27,131 nucleotides of DNA. Origin: CAYXPG01 sp964564845 (lineage in GTDB: Bacteria; Planctomycetota; Phycisphaerae; Sedimentisphaerales; Anaerobacaceae). Location: positions 1 through 27,131 of the forward strand of contig CAZMCN010000010.1 in the NCBI GenBank assembly GCA_964564845.1, given 5' to 3'. The position numbers and the translations under genes are program-made. Below, one piece after another: positions 23,390 through 27,131 of the stretch (position 1 is the first letter of the stretch; every line of letters starts with the position of its first letter). The notes beneath the pieces were generated by a model. That model searched no databases. It saw only the letters and a program-made list of their open reading frames with translations, and was not told the DNA's origin.

Positions 23390-23907
23390 GAACAGCGGAA
23401 GTTGAAATAGAAGACAGAATCGACGAGCTGCTGGTTGTTCTCGATGAGGATATTCGGCATATAGAAGAGAGTTTGCTGCGGCTGAACGAGCTGCGTGGTT
23501 TTGTTGTTAAGCGGGACGAGGTCTCTCTGGGAAAACTGCTTGAGAGTATCCGGTCCGAATCCGACAGTTACAGAAAAAACGAACTGCGACGGCAGTTGAT
23601 ACGAAAGGAATTAGCAGCGGCTTTTGGCAGCAGCATTAAGCAAATGACCTTGTCCAGACTCGAAGAAGTGCTGCAGGAAGAGAAAAAAACTAAAATAGCA
23701 GAGAGAAAGGCAAAATTAAAACTGCTGACTGAGGAACTTAGAAAAGAACATTCGGGCACAGTGCTGCTTTTGGCCGACTGTGCCCAGTTTAACAGTTTTC
23801 TTTTGAGGAGTATTTTTAATTTTGGGAATTCGCCGACGGTTTTCTACGGTTCCGACGGCACTACCAGGCGGCAAACAGGGGCGGCTTTTGTAAATTTGCA
23901 GTTTTGA
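23386..23907 (+). CDS. flgN: FlgK/FlgL export chaperone FlgN
   Basis: The product has 173 residues, mostly helical and charged, with long coiled-coil helices at about 5-45 and 60-130. Its last 40 residues (NSFLLRSIFNFGNSPTVFYG) match the FlgN-type ending. FlgN chaperones bind FlgK and FlgL and dock them to FlhA. The gene lies directly upstream of flgK and flgL, exactly where FlgN occurs in many clusters, and starts inside the flgJ stop (ATGA). The call rests mostly on position, size and helical pattern. Confidence 0.82.
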   Translation: MRTAEVEIEDRIDELLVVLDEDIRHIEESLLRLNELRGFVVKRDEVSLGKLLESIRSESDSYRKNELRRQLIRKELAAAFGSSIKQMTLSRLEEVLQEEKKTKIAERKAKLKLLTEELRKEHSGTVLLLADCAQFNSFLLRSIFNFGNSPTVFYGSDGTTRRQTGAAFVNLQF

Positions 23908-23935
23908 GCGCCTATATGCTAAACGGAGTAATGAG

Positions 23936-25900
23936 ATGTCGAACTACTCGATAGGAATCAGCGGGCTTCGTGCGGCCCAGAATGCACTTGATGTAATCGG
24001 CAATAACATTGCCAATGCGGCTACGCCGGGCTACCACCGTCAAAGAATAGAGCTGGTACCCGCATATGCTTCTTATACAGCGGGTTTGTTGCTGGGAGGC
24101 GGTGTAGATGTCGGCGGCGTTACCAGAGTGGTCGATAATCTTTTGGAGCAGGAGATTCTTCGCCAGCGGTCATCATCAGGGCATATTTCTCAGGAACTTA
24201 GCACAATGCGTGCCGTTGAGAGCGCATTTGGAGAGCTTTCGACTGAAAATGGTGGTTTGAACGCAGCGATAGATGATTTTTTTAACGCATTAAGCGACCT
24301 TAGCGCAAATCCCGGAGGGATTGTCGGGCAAAATCTGGTCGTAAGTACCGCTGAGGCGATGGCAAGTCGGTTCAGAGCATTAGGGAACTTTCTGGCCACC
24401 CTGAAAACCGAGATTATTCTGGAAGCAGAAAATACCATTGAGCAGATTAACACCCTGATAAATCATATTGCAGAGCTCAACGACAGCATAGAAAGAATTG
24501 AGATAAGCGGTAAGAAAGCCAACAATTTGCGGGACCAAAGAGACCAGAACATAACAGAACTATCGGAATTGATTAGTGTCCAGACGCTGGAAAGAGAGTA
24601 TGGAGTTATTGATGTAGCCGCTGGTGGAATACCTGTCGTGGTAGGTTCTTCTGCCAGCGAGCTGGATGTGGGTTTGAATACAAATGGCGAGCTGGGCATT
24701 ACCATAGCCGGGGCGTACAATTACAGTTCGGATGTTGAAGGCGGACGGCTCGGCGGGCTGTTGTCCTTGAAAAACTCCCTTATATCCGATGTTCACGACT
24801 CTTTGGACGATTTGGCAAAGGCAATAATACAGCAGATAAATCAGTACCATGTTCAGGGAGTGGGTTCGGAAGGTTCATTTACTGAGTTGAGCGGCTGGTG
24901 GATGACGGATGAGGATTTGGCCAATTTCGATGCGCCTGTAACTGACGGCAAAATATATATAAGAGTCATCGATACCGGCACGGGAGCAGTAACCCGAAAT
25001 GAAATTGATGTGGATGTATCGGACGATTCATTAAGCGATATAGCAACAGCTATTTCGGGGGTAACCGGCCTAACAGCTTCTGTGCTGGATTCAAAGCTTT
25101 GTATTCAGGCCGATACAGGTTATGAGTTTGACTTTCTGCCGGGTGTTTTGTCAGAGCCGACCACGAATAATCTTACCGGCGGGTCGGTGCCGAACGTATC
25201 CATATCCGGTATTTATACAGGCTCGGCAAACCAGAGTTACACGTGCACAGTTGTTGGCGATGGTGATGTTGGTATTGACAGCGACCTGAAAATTCAGGTT
25301 AAGAGCGGCACGGATGTTGTTAAGACTGTTAACGTCGGCAGTGGTTATGCGGCTGGGGAGAGCTTGAGTATAGGCGATGGGCTTTATATTTCAATCGGGA
25401 CGGGGACGCTCAATAACACTGAGACCTTTACTATTGAAGCGCTGGGAAGTTCGGACACTTCGGGGTTTTTGGCGGCGGCTGGTATCAACACATTCTTTTT
25501 CGGCAGCAGTGCTTCGGAGATGGCGGTATGTTCGGAAATTTCAGATACACCTATGCGGATAGCGACGGCTCTGGGAGCGGAAATGACCGACAACACAAAT
25601 GTCAGGCGTCTGGCTGAATTGAAAGACCAGAGCTTAAGCAGTTTGAACTCTCAGACGCCCGGTGAGTTCTATCGTCAGCTTGTTACAGACGTCGGTGAAC
25701 AGCTCTTTGTCAAACAAATGCGTCAGGACAATATTGAAGTTATAGTCCAGAGCCTTCTGAATCAGCAAAGCGAGATAAGCGGTGTTGACATCAACGAGGA
25801 AGCCGCCCGGATGCTGGTTTTCGAACAGATGTTTCAGGCAATGGCGAAATATATGAGCACAATTCAATCGTCGATATCGAGCCTTATGGAAATAGTATAG
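23936..25900 (+). CDS. flgK: hook-filament junction protein FlgK (HAP1)
   Basis: The product has 654 residues (enteric FlgK is 547). The N-terminus has the FlgK signature GISGLRAAQNALDVIG (8-23) followed by NNIANAATPGYHRQ. A coiled region (about 130-200) includes QINTLINHIAELNDSI and NLRDQRDQNITELSELI. The C-terminus is typical: INEEAARMLVFEQMFQAMAK. The middle (about 410-500) is an extra Gly/Ser-rich beta module beginning GGSVPNVSISGIYTGSANQ. FlgK is the first junction zone between hook and filament. GGAG lies seven bases upstream of the ATG. Confidence 0.95.
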   Translation: MSNYSIGISGLRAAQNALDVIGNNIANAATPGYHRQRIELVPAYASYTAGLLLGGGVDVGGVTRVVDNLLEQEILRQRSSSGHISQELSTMRAVESAFGELSTENGGLNAAIDDFFNALSDLSANPGGIVGQNLVVSTAEAMASRFRALGNFLATLKTEIILEAENTIEQINTLINHIAELNDSIERIEISGKKANNLRDQRDQNITELSELISVQTLEREYGVIDVAAGGIPVVVGSSASELDVGLNTNGELGITIAGAYNYSSDVEGGRLGGLLSLKNSLISDVHDSLDDLAKAIIQQINQYHVQGVGSEGSFTELSGWWMTDEDLANFDAPVTDGKIYIRVIDTGTGAVTRNEIDVDVSDDSLSDIATAISGVTGLTASVLDSKLCIQADTGYEFDFLPGVLSEPTTNNLTGGSVPNVSISGIYTGSANQSYTCTVVGDGDVGIDSDLKIQVKSGTDVVKTVNVGSGYAAGESLSIGDGLYISIGTGTLNNTETFTIEALGSSDTSGFLAAAGINTFFFGSSASEMAVCSEISDTPMRIATALGAEMTDNTNVRRLAELKDQSLSSLNSQTPGEFYRQLVTDVGEQLFVKQMRQDNIEVIVQSLLNQQSEISGVDINEEAARMLVFEQMFQAMAKYMSTIQSSISSLMEIV

Positions 25901-25927
25901 ACGGCTGAATTTATTTGGGATGTTTCA

Positions 25928-27121
25928 ATGGGTGGAACGCTGAACAACGTGTACAATAATGCCGGCTATGCGTTAAATTTGCACTTTGAGGCGATGGCGC
26001 GCTTGCAGGAGCAGATGGCGACCGGTTCGCAAGTTAACCGGCCATCGGACGACCCTTTTGCAGCGTATCGGGTTTTAGGTCTAAGTTCCCAGGAGAGATT
26101 ACTGGGAAACCATATAGATAAGCTTCTGGACATCATTGATGTGCTGGAGACTTCTTACACCGTTGTTCAGGGGGATAGTGGCATAATAGCTTCTCTTACC
26201 AAGGCGAAAGTAACTATAACTCAGCTTTTGAGCGGCACCTATACTGATGAGGGACGAAAGATTGCCGCACAAGAAATCGACGAGATATTAGAGCAGGTAG
26301 TTATGCTGGCTAATACCAAACATAGAGGTCAATATATTTTTGGCGGAAGCGATACGGACTCGGCAGCTTATGTTGTGGAACGAACAGATGGGAAAATTAC
26401 CAGCGTGACTTATCAAGGCGGCAGTATGGCCCGAAATATCGAGGTTGCGGACGGAGTGGAGGTGGCGGCATTTCAGGTGGGTAATAATATTTTTAGTTCG
26501 GATGACCGCAGTGAGCCGGTTTTTATAGGTGATACCGGCGCTGCAGCGGGGTCGGGGACATCAAGTGTCAGAGGATATGTCTGGCTGACAGTAACCGGCA
26601 CAGCCGGCAATTATGACCTTTCTATTGATGACGGCCTGACTACTGTTAATACTGACGGTACCGATGCCAATCTGGCTGTAACGGATTCACGAACCGGACG
26701 GGTGCTGTATGTTGATACCACAGCGATAAGCGAAAGCGGAGTTGAGTTGGTAAGTGTGGCAGGCACCCATAATATATTCAACACCTTAATTACCATCCGG
26801 GATATATTTGAAAATGAAAGAGGGCTTTCCGACGCCCTATTGTCACAACTGCGAGCTAATTTATTGGAGGCATTGGGCGAAATAAGCGCTCTTCTGGTAC
26901 GAGCTGAAGTTTCTATAGGGTCAAAGATTGGATTTCTGGAGAATCTCAGACAGAATTTAGAGGACATAAAATTTAACACTGAGCAAGAGAAAACTCGATT
27001 GGAGGAAGCTGATATTGCACAGGTTGCCATAGACCTGTCGCGCCGTGAGGTTCTTTACCAGATGTCGTTGGCTGTAGCAGGTAAAATTATGTCTATGTCC
27101 CTGCTGGATTTCATTAGATAG
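25928..27121 (+). CDS. flgL: hook-filament junction protein FlgL (HAP3)
   Basis: The product has 397 residues (enteric FlgL is about 317). The N-terminus carries the flagellin-like pattern EQMATGSQVNRPSDDPFAAY (31-50), and the region about 120-150 has VMLANTKHRGQYIFGGSDTD. The C-terminal helix is typical of FlgL/flagellin, with ADIAQVAIDLSRREVLYQM. An extra beta-rich segment lies at about 187-285. FlgL forms the second junction zone, next to filament flagellin. GGGA lies seven bases before the ATG. It is the last complete gene, with its stop ten bases from the window end. Confidence 0.93.
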   Translation: MGGTLNNVYNNAGYALNLHFEAMARLQEQMATGSQVNRPSDDPFAAYRVLGLSSQERLLGNHIDKLLDIIDVLETSYTVVQGDSGIIASLTKAKVTITQLLSGTYTDEGRKIAAQEIDEILEQVVMLANTKHRGQYIFGGSDTDSAAYVVERTDGKITSVTYQGGSMARNIEVADGVEVAAFQVGNNIFSSDDRSEPVFIGDTGAAAGSGTSSVRGYVWLTVTGTAGNYDLSIDDGLTTVNTDGTDANLAVTDSRTGRVLYVDTTAISESGVELVSVAGTHNIFNTLITIRDIFENERGLSDALLSQLRANLLEALGEISALLVRAEVSIGSKIGFLENLRQNLEDIKFNTEQEKTRLEEADIAQVAIDLSRREVLYQMSLAVAGKIMSMSLLDFIR

Positions 27122-27131
27122 TCGATAAGGC

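Overview
The window is a nearly gap-free flagellar gene cluster arranged as two divergent blocks around a regulatory intergenic region at about 14278-14787. I saw no tRNA, rRNA, CRISPR array, insertion sequence or phage gene. The organism is a Gram-negative-type flagellate: it has P-ring and L-ring genes, periplasmic signal peptides and lipoproteins. The best guess is a member of Planctomycetota, perhaps a Phycisphaerae-type lineage. This rests on the moderate GC content, the run flgF-flgG-flgA-flgH-flgI-flgJ-flgN-flgK-flgL, a PilZ-type membrane protein inside the hook/rod operon, and a beta-rich repeat module in the hook protein that resembles modules common in planctomycete surface proteins. 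The phylum is an inference.

Leftward block (minus strand, read from 14277 down to 58). It starts with a sigma-54 activator (EBP2). Next come a large membrane-anchored TPR protein with an STN-like module, a secreted TPR protein and a second sigma-54 activator (EBP1). These are followed by fliL, fliM, fliN, flhA, a two-helix membrane miniprotein and fliA (sigma-28). The block ends with two small proteins of unknown function and two lipoproteins, one coiled-coil and one CsgG/FlgO-like. Most genes overlap or lie within 70 bases of each other. Likely sigma-70-type promoters sit before EBP2 and between EBP2 and the TPR gene.

Rightward block (plus strand, 14711 to 27121). A consensus sigma-54 promoter (TGGCACGCAAATTGCT) precedes a short flgD. 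Then come flgE (long, with an inserted module), a PilZ-like membrane protein, flgF, flgG, flgA, flgH (without a lipobox), flgI, a rod-cap-only flgJ, flgN, flgK and flgL. The order follows assembly from hook cap through rod and rings to the hook-filament junction.

A plausible logic is that EBP1 and/or EBP2 activate the sigma-54 promoter of the flgD operon through sites in the divergent region. That region holds four TTTATNGGAC elements and a perfect 10-bp dyad. Both activators have receiver-like domains lacking key phosphorylation residues, so they are probably controlled by something other than a classical sensor kinase. FliA, encoded in the other block, would then serve late genes that lie outside the window. 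fliP, fliQ, fliR, flhB, flhF, flhG, fliK, flgB, flgC, fliE, flagellin and chemotaxis genes are not in this window.
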